A stretch of 64,000 bases of DNA from Egicoccus sp. AB-alg2 (lineage in GTDB: Bacteria; Actinomycetota; Nitriliruptoria; Nitriliruptorales; Nitriliruptoraceae): positions 186,001-250,000 of the forward strand of contig NZ_JBGUAX010000004.1 of NCBI RefSeq assembly GCF_041821065.1, given 5' to 3'. Numbering within the stretch: position 1 is the first letter of the stretch; the number at the start of each line of letters is the position of its first letter. The translations under genes and the position numbers were made by a program. A model generated the notes under the pieces. That model saw only the letters and a list, made by a program, of their open reading frames with translations. It had not been told where the DNA came from and made no database searches. Positions 8,440 through 20,297 of the stretch are shown one piece after another.

Positions 8440-9654
8440 TTGCAGCGACACGGGCGTGGTGGTGTCGCCGGGCGTTCCCCGCTGCCGGTGAGCATGCTGG
8501 TGTCGATTAGCGGCGCGGCGCCGGCCATTGCGGTCCCGGCGCTCTACCCACGCATCGTCGTCGACCTGCCCGGCCTCACCCCGCAGCTGCTCGGCATCGC
8601 CACGACGGCGTTCTTCGCGCTCTCCTCGGTGACGGCCCCGCTCGGCGGGCGGCTGGCCGACCGCCTCGGTGGCGGCCGCGGCGTGCAGGTGTCGGCGGCC
8701 GGTTCGCTGCTCGTGCTCGTTGCGATCGCCGTGGCCCCCACCCCGGCCGCCCTGCTCGCGGCGATGACGGCCGCGGGCGTGGTCCACGGCTTCGGGCTCA
8801 CGGTCTCGTCCCTGGCATTGAGCTCGGCCCTGTCCGGCGCGAGTGCGGCCACGCAGTTCGGTATCAAACAGAGCTCGATCCCTATGGCGTCGCTGCTCGC
8901 GGGGGCCGGATTGTCGCTCGCCGCCGGGGTCTCGTGGCGGGTGGTGCTGAGCGCCTTCGTCGTCTTCCCGGCCGCCGCGTGGGGGCTGCGTCCGCCGCCC
9001 GAGGTCGGTGGACGGCTGGCCGTCGGTGCCGCTCCACCGTCGCGCCATGTGTTGAACGCCCGCCTCGTGCGGCTGCTGGCCGTCGCCGCGCTCGCCGGGT
9101 TCGGGGTCTCGAGCCTGGCCACCTTCGGCGTGCTGAGCCTCGTGCGCAGCGGCTGGTCCGAGGCCGCCGCCGGCACCATCTACGCCACGGCGGCCGTGGT
9201 CTCGCTATGTTCGCGGGTCCTCGTCGGCGCCGTCGCGGACCGACGTGGGGACTCCGCGATCGCCATCGCCGGGGCGCTGCTGCTCGCCGGTGCGGTGGGT
9301 TTCGGGCTGCTCGGGGCCGGTGGCCGGGCCGCGGCGGTCGTCGGTCTGCTGCTCGCCTACGGGCTCGGCTGGAGCTACACGGGGTTGATGATGTTCGCGG
9401 TCGCACGTGCGAACCCCGGACGTGTCGCCCGCGCGACCGGCTGGCTCCAGGCCGGTGCGGCGGTCGGCATCAGCGCGGGTCCGGCGTTGTTCGGGTTGGT
9501 CGAGAAGACGGCAGACCCGGGTGCTGCGTGGTGGACGATGGCCGCCTGCAGCGGCCTCGCCGGCCTGCTCGCGATCCTGAGACGGGGACGGGGTGTTGCC
9601 GGCCGGGCCGACGCCAGCGTCGTCGCCGACCCGACACGGGCTGAGCGCCGATGA
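8440..9654 (+). CDS. MFS transporter
   Basis: This protein of about 404 residues has some 12 hydrophobic segments and the major-facilitator loop motif GGRLADRLGGGRG between helices 2 and 3. It should move a small organic compound, probably a carboxylate, across the membrane by proton coupling. The start is uncertain: TTG 8440 has GGGAGG 5 bases upstream and keeps a basic N-terminus before helix 1; GTG 8488 and ATG 8494 are in frame but lack a ribosome site. Its stop overlaps the next start as ATGA (9651-9654), tying it to the dehydratase-like gene, so substrate and pathway are probably shared. Confidence 0.85.
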   Translation: MQRHGRGGVAGRSPLPVSMLVSISGAAPAIAVPALYPRIVVDLPGLTPQLLGIATTAFFALSSVTAPLGGRLADRLGGGRGVQVSAAGSLLVLVAIAVAPTPAALLAAMTAAGVVHGFGLTVSSLALSSALSGASAATQFGIKQSSIPMASLLAGAGLSLAAGVSWRVVLSAFVVFPAAAWGLRPPPEVGGRLAVGAAPPSRHVLNARLVRLLAVAALAGFGVSSLATFGVLSLVRSGWSEAAAGTIYATAAVVSLCSRVLVGAVADRRGDSAIAIAGALLLAGAVGFGLLGAGGRAAAVVGLLLAYGLGWSYTGLMMFAVARANPGRVARATGWLQAGAAVGISAGPALFGLVEKTADPGAAWWTMAACSGLAGLLAILRRGRGVAGRADASVVADPTRAERR

Positions 9655-11951
9655 CGTCGCCGTCCCCCGTCACCGTGCCGGAGCCCGACCTCCCCGTCGT
9701 CGCGGTCGTGGGCGAACGGCTTCCCCGCGCTCTGCCCGTCGCCGCCGGCGTGACGCCACTCGAGGTCCTCGGCGGGCCGTCGCTCGCCGGAGGATGGGCG
9801 GCTGCTGCGACCGCACGGTCCGCGCCGACCCTCCCCGACGCCGAGGCGGTCGTCGACCACCTGCTGGGACTGGCCGACGCCGGCGACGTTGCCGGACTGC
9901 TGCTCGGCCACGGCCCCGCCCCGATGCCACGGGCGTTCGCGATCCTGCGCGAGCTCGCGCGTCGGGAGCCCGGCCGGCTGCCGCCCCTGCACTTCCTCGA
10001 CCTGCTGACGCTGCCGCACCCGACGACCACGCACTACAACCGGCGCCGACTGCAGGCGGCGGGCGCCTGGCTCGGGACCCTCACGGGCGTCCGTCCGACC
10101 GACACGGCCCTGGCCCGGGCCATCGAGCAGGAGACGGCCGAGGCCGGCGCGCTCGCGGCCCGCGACGCCGCCCGCTCCAGGGACGATGTCGGGGCGCCGG
10201 ACGCGACGCGGGTGTTCCTCTCGGGCGCGCCGTTCGGCCCCCGGCTCCTCGACGACCTGGCCCGGCTCGGCTACCGGGTCGTCGGGGACGAGCCGACGGC
10301 CGCGACCCTGAGAATGTTCGCCGGCGGGGGCGACGGCGTGTCCGATCCGTGGGAGGTGCTGGCCCGCCGCTGGCAGCTCGCCGACTCCCCGTCCGGGCGC
10401 ACGGCGGGCCGGTCCCGGGCCCTGTGGCTGGCCGACATCGCCCGAGATCGTGACAGCCACCTGCTGGTGCACGTGACGTCGCCGGTCGACGAGTCGGGAC
10501 CGTGGCTGGTGCCCTGGCTGGTCGACGCGCTCGCCGGCACCGCGACGTCCGTGGTCGTCCTCCACCTCGACGACGTCGCCGGAGGCGTGGACGCCGAGGC
10601 GGCCGGGCAACTCGAGGCCGCCGCGCGCGGCAACGGCAGCCCGCCGGTCGTCGGTTGGGCCCCTGCACCCGTCCGGCGCGCGCCGGGCCGACGTCGTCGG
10701 GCCGTGCTGGCCAGCGGCGAGGACGCCGGGACCCATCAGCGGCAGTGGTTCGCCGACCTGCGGCGGCGGGTGGAGGACGGCGATCCCTTCGTGGTCGTCG
10801 GCGCGGACGCACCGCAGGAGATCCTGCGGGCGATGGATGTGCCGTACGTGGTCACGCAGTGGTGGTCGTCGATCGTCGCGGCGAAGCAGGCGACGGGACG
10901 CTACGCCCGGGCTCTGGCCGCCCGCGGCTACCCGACCGACGTCGAGCCCTACAGCGCGCAGGGCTTGGCGGCCGCGGTCGTCGGACCCGACGACGAGGCG
11001 CCGTGGGGCGGGCTGCCGACACCCGACGTCGTCGAGGCCACCCTGGGGACTCCGGCCACCTACGACCTCTACGACGCCTGGGCGGGGGAGACGGGCGCGG
11101 AGTTCCTGGCCTTCGAGCGCTCCACCGACGTGCGGGGGTCGGTCGACGAGCCGTGGTGGGACCTGCTACCGCACCACTGGTACGACGTCCTCGAGCCGGT
11201 CCGGCTCGACCTGCTCGAGGGGGAGCTCCGCGCGGCCGTCGGTCGGCTCGAGCGACGGACGGGCCGGCGGTTCGACCCGGACCGTCTCCGGGCGGTCATG
11301 GATCTCGTCAACGAGCAGGCCGAGCACTACCGGGCGACACGCGACCTGATCGCCCGCACCAGGCCGGCGCCGGTGTCGGTCGCAGACACCATGCCCGCGA
11401 CGATGGTGCCCCAGTGGCACCGGGGGTCGACGTGGGGACGCGACGCCGCCGCCGCTCTTCACGAAGAGGTCCGCGCCCGCGTCGAGGCGGGGCAGGTGGC
11501 CTGTGACGGCGAGCGGCTGCGCCTGCTGTGGGCGGGGCGCGGGCTGTGGGGTGACCTCGGCTTCTACCAGCAGCTCGAGGCCAGCCACGGTGCCGTCTTC
11601 GTGTGGTCCATGTACCTCGGTCTCGCCGCCGACGGCTACCTGCGCTACGTCGGCGACCACGATCCGCTGCGCGCCCTGGCGGCCCGCTTCCTCACGATGG
11701 GTGACGAGCTGCGCTTGCCGGGGTGGGCCGGCCCGTGGCACGTGAAGGAGGCGCGCACGCACGGCGTCGACGGTGCCGTGGCGATCGACGACGCCGATCC
11801 GTTCGTCGTGGCCGACCTACGAGCGGCGGGCATCCCGACGCTGCAGCTTCCGGTCGACAACATGGGCTCGACCAACGCCCCCGCCGTCACCGCCGCGCTC
11901 ACGCGGTTCGTCGAGGACCTCGCCACTGGCGAGCACGACCCCTACCTCTAG
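9651..11951 (+). CDS. Fused 2-hydroxyacyl-CoA dehydratase (HgdB/BcrBC)-like protein, nearly cysteine-free
   Basis: This 766-residue protein looks like two family halves in one chain. Residues about 1-335 (with LPPLHFLDLLTLPHP and WLGTLTGVRPTDTALARAI) and about 345-766 (with PQEILRAMDVPYVVTQWWSS, LLWAGRGLW, and LQLPVDNMGS near the end) resemble the two subunits of 2-hydroxyglutaryl-CoA dehydratase/benzoyl-CoA reductase. Those enzymes bind [4Fe-4S] clusters through cysteines and need a radical-generating activase. Here I find a single Cys (about residue 618) and no activase gene in the window. The protein therefore probably keeps the fold and CoA-ester binding but not the iron-sulfur chemistry. 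It is coupled to an MFS gene and flanked by P450s. Confidence 0.7.
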   Translation: MTSPSPVTVPEPDLPVVAVVGERLPRALPVAAGVTPLEVLGGPSLAGGWAAAATARSAPTLPDAEAVVDHLLGLADAGDVAGLLLGHGPAPMPRAFAILRELARREPGRLPPLHFLDLLTLPHPTTTHYNRRRLQAAGAWLGTLTGVRPTDTALARAIEQETAEAGALAARDAARSRDDVGAPDATRVFLSGAPFGPRLLDDLARLGYRVVGDEPTAATLRMFAGGGDGVSDPWEVLARRWQLADSPSGRTAGRSRALWLADIARDRDSHLLVHVTSPVDESGPWLVPWLVDALAGTATSVVVLHLDDVAGGVDAEAAGQLEAAARGNGSPPVVGWAPAPVRRAPGRRRRAVLASGEDAGTHQRQWFADLRRRVEDGDPFVVVGADAPQEILRAMDVPYVVTQWWSSIVAAKQATGRYARALAARGYPTDVEPYSAQGLAAAVVGPDDEAPWGGLPTPDVVEATLGTPATYDLYDAWAGETGAEFLAFERSTDVRGSVDEPWWDLLPHHWYDVLEPVRLDLLEGELRAAVGRLERRTGRRFDPDRLRAVMDLVNEQAEHYRATRDLIARTRPAPVSVADTMPATMVPQWHRGSTWGRDAAAALHEEVRARVEAGQVACDGERLRLLWAGRGLWGDLGFYQQLEASHGAVFVWSMYLGLAADGYLRYVGDHDPLRALAARFLTMGDELRLPGWAGPWHVKEARTHGVDGAVAIDDADPFVVADLRAAGIPTLQLPVDNMGSTNAPAVTAALTRFVEDLATGEHDPYL

Positions 11952-11996
11952 GGGGTGGGCCGAGACCTGAGAGCACGGCCCGGGAGCGAGAGCCGG

Positions 11997-12028
11997 GAGC
12001 ACGACCTGGAGCAAGACCTGGAGCGGGG
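11997..12028 (+). repeat. Short degenerate direct repeat upstream of the secreted hydrolase
   Basis: GACCTGGAGC occurs twice with a 12-base period (12003-12012 and 12015-12024) inside a purine-rich intergenic stretch (11952-12051) that also carries several GGGAGC/GAGCACG variants. It may be slippage-derived; no function is evident. Confidence 0.5.
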
Positions 12029-12051
12029 CCGGGAACACGGATGGGAGAGCC

Positions 12052-13482
12052 ATGGGAACGCACGTCGAACACCCCTCGATCTTCGGACGCCTACGCGTCG
12101 CCCTGACGGCGGGCATCGCCGTCGCGCTCGCACTGATACCGCTCGCGGTCGCCGCGCCGGCCAGCGCGCAGACCGCCTCGGAATCCGGCGTCGCGGGCGT
12201 CCTGCCGGACGGAACCCGCTACGGGTTCATCCGTCCGCCCGACTGGAACGGCACGCTGCTGCTCGACCCGGACTTCATGGGCTTCGTGGGTGGCAGCGTC
12301 CCACCCACGCCGACCGGTGCGAACCGGTGGCTGCTCGACGCGGGGTACGCGATCGGTGGGACGAGCCGACTGCCGACTCTCGATCGCGTGCAGTCGAGCG
12401 TGGCCGCGCTGCTGTCGGCGGCGGACCTCTTCACCGAGGAGTTCGGGGCGCCACGGCGAACCGTCGTCACCGGAAGCTCGCTCGGCGGGTTCACGGCGCG
12501 AGCTGCGGTCGAGGCCGCTCCCGAGCGTGTGGACGGGACCGTCGCGTTCTGTGGCGGCGGTGCCGGTGTCGTGGCCGGCTGGAACCAGAAGCTCGACGCA
12601 GCCTTCGTCGCCAAGACGCTGCTCGCCGACGGTGACGACGGCCTCGAGTTGGTCGGGATCGGCAACGCCAACGCGGCCACCGCCGCCTGGAACGCGCTGG
12701 TCGAGGAGGCCGCCTCGACCCCCGAGGGACGCGCCCGGCTCGCCCTGGCGGCCGCCGTTGGACAGATGGCGACGTTCGCCGACCCGGCGATGCCACAGCC
12801 GGAGGCCCGCGACTTCGACCTCCAGCTCGAGCACCAGATCGCCACCTTCCAGCTCTTCGTGCGGCCCAGCATCCGGGCCACGATCGAGTCGGTTGCCGGC
12901 GGCAACATCTCGTGGAACCACGGGGTCGACTACCGACAGGCACTGGCCCGTTCCGGCGGACGACCGCTGGTCGACCGCGTCTACCGAGCGGCCGGACTCG
13001 ACCTGAACGCCGATCTCGACGTCCTGGCCGAGGCGCCCCGTGTGGCTGCGGATCCGGATGCGGTCGCCTGGGCCGAGGACAACGTCGCCTACACCGGGGA
13101 CACCGGGGGTCGTCCCGTCCTGACGCTCCACACGGCCGGTGACCGTTCCGAGTCCACGGCATTCGACGACGCCTACGCCCAGGCGTTCCGTGCCGCCGGC
13201 GCCAACGCCCTGCTCCGTCAGGCGTGGGTCGAACGGGCCGGACACTGCAGCTTCACCCAGGCCGAGCGTCTGGCTGCGGTGCTGACGCTCGTCGAGCGGA
13301 TCGAGACGGGGCGGTGGGCCGCTGCTGCGAGCCCGTCCGGATTGAACGACCTGGCGGCGCGGCTCGACGCCGGCTCGCCGCTGGATTTGGGCACGGCCGC
13401 GTTCTTCCGCCCTGCGCCGCAGCAGTTCCTGCGGCCGTGGGACGGCAGGCACATCGGTGGCTACGTGCCCTGGGTGAACTGA
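12052..13482 (+). CDS. Secreted alpha/beta-hydrolase
   Basis: This 476-residue protein starts with a Sec signal peptide (basic region, then a long hydrophobic core ending APASAQ near residue 42). The nucleophile elbow GSSLGG (in VTGSSLGGFTARAAVEAAP) and a late AGHCSFT, which could supply the catalytic His, mark an alpha/beta-hydrolase. An Asp in LHTAGDRSES may complete the triad. It probably cleaves an ester outside the cell; release of aromatic acids from plant or lignin-derived esters would suit the neighbourhood, but this is inference. ATG 12052 has GGGAGAG upstream. It converges on the second P450, with a strong hairpin between them. Confidence 0.75.
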   Translation: MGTHVEHPSIFGRLRVALTAGIAVALALIPLAVAAPASAQTASESGVAGVLPDGTRYGFIRPPDWNGTLLLDPDFMGFVGGSVPPTPTGANRWLLDAGYAIGGTSRLPTLDRVQSSVAALLSAADLFTEEFGAPRRTVVTGSSLGGFTARAAVEAAPERVDGTVAFCGGGAGVVAGWNQKLDAAFVAKTLLADGDDGLELVGIGNANAATAAWNALVEEAASTPEGRARLALAAAVGQMATFADPAMPQPEARDFDLQLEHQIATFQLFVRPSIRATIESVAGGNISWNHGVDYRQALARSGGRPLVDRVYRAAGLDLNADLDVLAEAPRVAADPDAVAWAEDNVAYTGDTGGRPVLTLHTAGDRSESTAFDDAYAQAFRAAGANALLRQAWVERAGHCSFTQAERLAAVLTLVERIETGRWAAAASPSGLNDLAARLDAGSPLDLGTAAFFRPAPQQFLRPWDGRHIGGYVPWVN

Positions 13483-13499
13483 ACCCGGCCGCTTGGTGA

Positions 13500-13537
13500 C
13501 GCGGCGGCTGTCGACCTCTTCGTCGACAGCCGCCGCG
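13500..13537. terminator. Bidirectional terminator hairpin
   Basis: A 16-bp perfect stem (arms 13500-13515 and 13522-13537, loop CTCTTC) lies between the convergent hydrolase and P450 genes. Position and symmetry suit a terminator for both strands. Confidence 0.75.
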
Positions 13538-13544
13538 CGGTCGG

Positions 13545-14741
13545 TCAGGCCGGTTCGACGCGGAGCGGCACGCCGAGGGTGCCCCACTCGGGCCAGCGGG
13601 TCATCGTCACCTCGCCGTCGAGTTCGATGCTCCGGGTGGTCGTGAGCAGCTCCTCGAGCGCGGTCTGCAGCATCAGGCGTGCCAGCGACTCGCCGGCACA
13701 CCGGTGGGGTCCCAGCCCGAAGGCGATGTGCCGGTCGATGTTCGGACGGTTCAGCACGAACATGTCCGGGTCGTCGAACACGTCCTCGTCACGGTTGGCC
13801 GAGGCGTAGACGAGCGCTATCGGTTCGCCCGGCTCGATGGTGCGGCCGCGGACGGTCACCTGACGGGTCGCCGTGCGTGCGAAGCCCCGGTAGGGCGTGA
13901 ACAACCGCAGGTACTCCTCGATCGCGGCCGGCAGCAGCGCGCGGTCCTCGCGCAGCTGCTGCTGCAGCTCAGGGTGCTGGGCCAGGTGGGCGAACATGGT
14001 GCCGATAAAGACGCTCGGCGCGATCATGCCGACGACGATCATCTGCCGGATCGTCCCGAGCACCAGGTCGGACGGCAGCGGTTCGCCCTGCCACTCCTTG
14101 GCGAGCAGGGCGCTCGTCAGGTCCTCGTCGATCGGCAGTGGCTGTTCGGTGCGCATGCGGATGATCTCGCGCGCGATCTCGTACAGCTCGATGCTCGTGG
14201 ACTTAACGAGCTCGTCGCGTGCCTCCTGCAGTGCCCGGTTGTAGCGGGCGGTGACCTCGCGGATCTGCAGGCCGAGGTCGACCGGCAGCCGGAAGAACTC
14301 GGCGAACACGTGGCCCGGGTAGCGGTGCGTAAAGGCGTCGCACAGGTCGCCGCCGCCGGCGGCGACGTACGGGGCCAGCAGTTCGGCGGCGATGCGCTGG
14401 ACCGTCGGCTCGAACCGGCGCACCTGCTCGGGGGTGAAGAACCGGTTGATGACCTGACGGTAGGGGGTGTGCTCCGGCGGGTCGAGGTGCAGCGGAGGGC
14501 GCCGACCGGTGAACGCGACCTTGGGGACGACGTTCTGGACCGAAGTGATGTAGGTCTCCGGTGCGGTCAAGGCCGCGACGACGTCGTCGTGCCGGAGCAT
14601 CGCCCAAAAGCCGCCGAACGCGTCGCTGTGCGCGACCGGGCAGGTCTGCCGCAGCCGGGCGAACTCCTCGTGTGCCGAGGTCAGGTCCTCGGGCGCCAGC
14701 GGATCGAGCTCGCTGGGGCCGGCGTCGGCGGGCATCACCAT
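13545..14741 (-). CDS. Cytochrome P450 (second of two related)
   Basis: This 398-residue P450 has the haem loop FGLGPHRCAGESLARLM (ligand Cys near 348) and the K-helix motif in IEEYLRLFTPYRG. Its I-helix MIVVGMIAPSVFIGTM again lacks the acid-alcohol pair and is almost identical to the first P450 (7119-8339). The two also share ENVVPKVAFTGRRPP-like and HLDPPEHTPYRQVINRFF-like stretches, so they are clear paralogues. Start ATG 14741 has GGGAGA 7 bases upstream. No redox partner gene is near. The position beside pobA/pca would allow a role in oxygenating or O-demethylating an aromatic acid; that is inference. Confidence 0.9.
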   Translation of the reverse strand: MVMPADAGPSELDPLAPEDLTSAHEEFARLRQTCPVAHSDAFGGFWAMLRHDDVVAALTAPETYITSVQNVVPKVAFTGRRPPLHLDPPEHTPYRQVINRFFTPEQVRRFEPTVQRIAAELLAPYVAAGGGDLCDAFTHRYPGHVFAEFFRLPVDLGLQIREVTARYNRALQEARDELVKSTSIELYEIAREIIRMRTEQPLPIDEDLTSALLAKEWQGEPLPSDLVLGTIRQMIVVGMIAPSVFIGTMFAHLAQHPELQQQLREDRALLPAAIEEYLRLFTPYRGFARTATRQVTVRGRTIEPGEPIALVYASANRDEDVFDDPDMFVLNRPNIDRHIAFGLGPHRCAGESLARLMLQTALEELLTTTRSIELDGEVTMTRWPEWGTLGVPLRVEPA

Positions 14742-14761
14742 GTGCGTTCTCCCTCGACCGC

Positions 14762-14790
14762 CAGATACGCGTCAATCACGTGACGGCCAA
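14762..14790 (-). promoter_or_regulatory. Candidate promoter of the second P450
   Basis: Read on the minus strand, TTGGCC (14785-14790), a 17-base spacer and TATCTG (14762-14767) lie about 20 bases before the P450 start. The match is partial, so this is tentative. Confidence 0.3.
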
Positions 14791-14827
14791 TACGATTCTG
14801 CCACAGTTTTCCGACGCCGGCCAGCAG

Positions 14828-18074
<3,247 letters not shown>

Positions 18075-18078
<4 letters not shown>

Positions 18079-18677
18079 GCGCGACCGAACCGACCCCCGA
18101 GTTGCTGCCGCAGACCCCGTCGCAGACCGTCGGGCCGTTCTTCCACTACGCGCTCACCGAGGAGCCGATCGACCGTCTCGATCCCGACGGGCAGGCCGGC
18201 CAGGCGATCGTCGTGCACGGCACCGTCCGCGACGGCGCGGGCGACCTCGTGTGCGACGCGATGATCGAGGTGTGGCAGGCCGACGGCGGCGGTCGCTACC
18301 GCCACCCCGCCGACGGTCGGTCGGCCGACGTGCCGAGCTCCTTCATCGGCTTCGGCCGCGTCGCCACCGCGAAGGAGACCGGCCAGTTCGCGGTCGCGAC
18401 CGTGATGCCGGGCACCGTCCCGGGACGTGACGGCACGGTGCAGGCCCCCCACCTGAACGTGCAGATCTTCGCCCGCGGCCTGCTCAGTCACCTGCACACC
18501 CGCATCTACTTCGAGGGTGCGGCCGCCAACGACGCCGACCCGGTGCTCGCCGGCATCCCGCCCGAACGGCGGCACACGCTGCTCGCCCGGCCGGACGGTG
18601 AGCAGGACGGCCTGCCCCGCTACCGGTTCGACGTGGTCCTCCAGGGCGAGGACGAGACCGTCTTCTTCGACGCCTGA
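18075..18677 (+). CDS. pcaG: Protocatechuate 3,4-dioxygenase alpha subunit
   Basis: This 200-residue subunit pairs with PcaH. The N-terminal TPSQTVGPFFHYAL is the PcaG signature, followed by the intradiol fold (GDLVCDAMIEVWQADGGGRY, APHLNVQIFARGLLSHLHTR, ending RYRFDVVLQGEDETVFFD). The alpha subunit lacks a full set of iron ligands, as expected. ATG 18075 overlaps the pcaH stop. Confidence 0.95.
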
Positions 18678-18690
18678 GGAGCGATGCCCC

Positions 18691-19530
18691 ATGGCCGACA
18701 TCGTCTCCCTCGCCGACGCCATCGCCACGCACGTGCGCGATGGCGACACGGTCGCGATGGAAGGCTTCACACACCTCATCCCGTTCGCCGCCGGGCACGA
18801 GATCATCCGGCAGGGCCGGCGCGGCCTGACCCTGATCCGGATGACGCCGGACCTGATCTACGACCAGCTCATCGGTGCCGGCTGCGCCAGCAAGCTGGTG
18901 TTCTCGTGGGGTGGCAACCCCGGGGTGGGCTCCCTGCACCGCCTGCGCGACGCGGTCGAGCACGGCTGGCCGAACCGGCTCGAGCTCGAGGAGCACAGCC
19001 ACGCGGCCATGGCCGCCGCCTTCCACGCCGGTGCCGCCGGCCTGCCGTTCGCGATGCTGCGCGGCTACGCAGGTTCCGACCTGCGGCGCGTGAATCCCAA
19101 CATCCGCACGGTCACGTGCCCGTTCACCGGCGAGGAACTCGCGGCCGTGCCCGCGCACCGGCCCGACGTCAGCATCGTCCACGCCCAGCGGGCCGACCGG
19201 CAGGGCAACGTGCTCGTCGAGGGCATCGTGGGGGTGCAGAAGGAAGCCGTCCTGGCGGCCCGACGGTCGGTCGTCACAGTCGAGGAGGTCGTCGACGACC
19301 TCGCCGCACCCAGCCCGAACTCCGTCATCCTGCCGTCGTGGGCCGTCGACGCGGTGGCGGTCGCACCCCGCGGCGCCGCACCGTCGTACGCGCACGGCTA
19401 CTACGACCGGGACAACGCCTTCTACCGCGCATGGGACGCGATCTCGCGAGAACGCGAGACGTTCGAGGCCTGGATCGACGAGCACGTGCTGGCGGCCGGC
19501 ATGATCGGCCCGAGAGGAGCGTCGGGATGA
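18691..19530 (+). CDS. pcaI: 3-oxoadipate CoA-transferase subunit A
   Basis: PcaI with PcaJ transfers CoA from succinyl-CoA to 3-oxoadipate. The 279-residue protein opens with SLADAIATHVRDGDTVAMEGF and has the class I alpha-subunit pattern GRRGLTLIRMTPDLIYDQLI and GNPGVGSLHRLRDAVE. It is the longer, glutaconate-CoA-transferase-like form common in actinobacteria. ATG 18691 follows TGAGGAG; 13 bases separate it from pcaG. The stop overlaps pcaJ as ATGA. Confidence 0.9.
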   Translation: MADIVSLADAIATHVRDGDTVAMEGFTHLIPFAAGHEIIRQGRRGLTLIRMTPDLIYDQLIGAGCASKLVFSWGGNPGVGSLHRLRDAVEHGWPNRLELEEHSHAAMAAAFHAGAAGLPFAMLRGYAGSDLRRVNPNIRTVTCPFTGEELAAVPAHRPDVSIVHAQRADRQGNVLVEGIVGVQKEAVLAARRSVVTVEEVVDDLAAPSPNSVILPSWAVDAVAVAPRGAAPSYAHGYYDRDNAFYRAWDAISRERETFEAWIDEHVLAAGMIGPRGASG

Positions 19531-20297
19531 GCGCCTACACCTCCGACGAGCTGATGACGGTCGCGGCGGCCCGCGCACTGCGCAACGACGACGTCTGCTT
19601 CGTCGGCATCGGTGCGCCGTCGGCCGCCTGCAACCTCGCCCGGCTCACCCACGCGCCCGACATCGTGCTCATCTACGAGTCGGGCACGCTGCAGACGCGG
19701 CCTGAGGTGCTCCCACTGTCCATCGGCGACGGTGAGCTGTGCGAGACCGCGTTGACCACCGTGCCGGTCGTGGAGATGTTCCAGTACTGGCTCCAGGGCG
19801 GGCGCATCTCCAAGGGTTTCCTCGGCGGCGCGCAGATCGACCGTTTCGCGAACATCAACACCACGGTCATCGGTGAGTACGACCGTCCGAAGGTGCGCCT
19901 GCCCGGCGGTGGTGGTGCGCCGGAGATCGCCGGCTCGTGTGGCGAGGTGCTGATCACGGCCAAGCACTCGCCTCGGACCTTCGTCGACGCGGTCGACTTC
20001 GTCACCTCCCTCGGGCACGGCAGCGGGCCCGACGCCCGGCGTGCGGCCGGGCTCACGACCGCCGGTCCGGTGCTGGTCATCACCGACCTGTGCCTGCTGG
20101 CACCCGACGCGCAGACCCGCGAGCTCGTGGTCACGTCACTGCACGAGGGCGTCACCCGTGAACAGGTGGCCGAGGCGACGGGCTGGCCGGTCCGCTTCGC
20201 CGACGAGGTGGCGACCACCCCGCCGCCGAGCGACGAGGAGCTCCGGGTGCTGCGCGACCTGCACGAACGCACGGAGCAGGCCCATGCCGGCAGCTGA
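19527..20297 (+). CDS. pcaJ: 3-oxoadipate CoA-transferase subunit B
   Basis: This 256-residue beta subunit carries IVLIYESGTL, whose Glu is the expected catalytic residue that forms the glutamyl-CoA intermediate in class I CoA-transferases. LPGGGGAPEIAGSCGEVLI and FVTSLGHGSG are also typical. It overlaps pcaI by 4 bases and the following pcaB by 14 bases. With PcaI it produces 3-oxoadipyl-CoA for PcaF. Confidence 0.9.
   Translation: MSAYTSDELMTVAAARALRNDDVCFVGIGAPSAACNLARLTHAPDIVLIYESGTLQTRPEVLPLSIGDGELCETALTTVPVVEMFQYWLQGGRISKGFLGGAQIDRFANINTTVIGEYDRPKVRLPGGGGAPEIAGSCGEVLITAKHSPRTFVDAVDFVTSLGHGSGPDARRAAGLTTAGPVLVITDLCLLAPDAQTRELVVTSLHEGVTREQVAEATGWPVRFADEVATTPPPSDEELRVLRDLHERTEQAHAGS

Noticed and set aside
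12003-12024. The 10-base direct repeat as a minisatellite or att site
   Set aside because: Only two exact copies exist and no integrase or second flank is present.
7119-14741. GcoA/GcoB-type O-demethylase system
   Set aside because: Two P450s are present but no GcoB-like reductase gene, and the I-helix differs from ordinary P450s; a substrate cannot be claimed.
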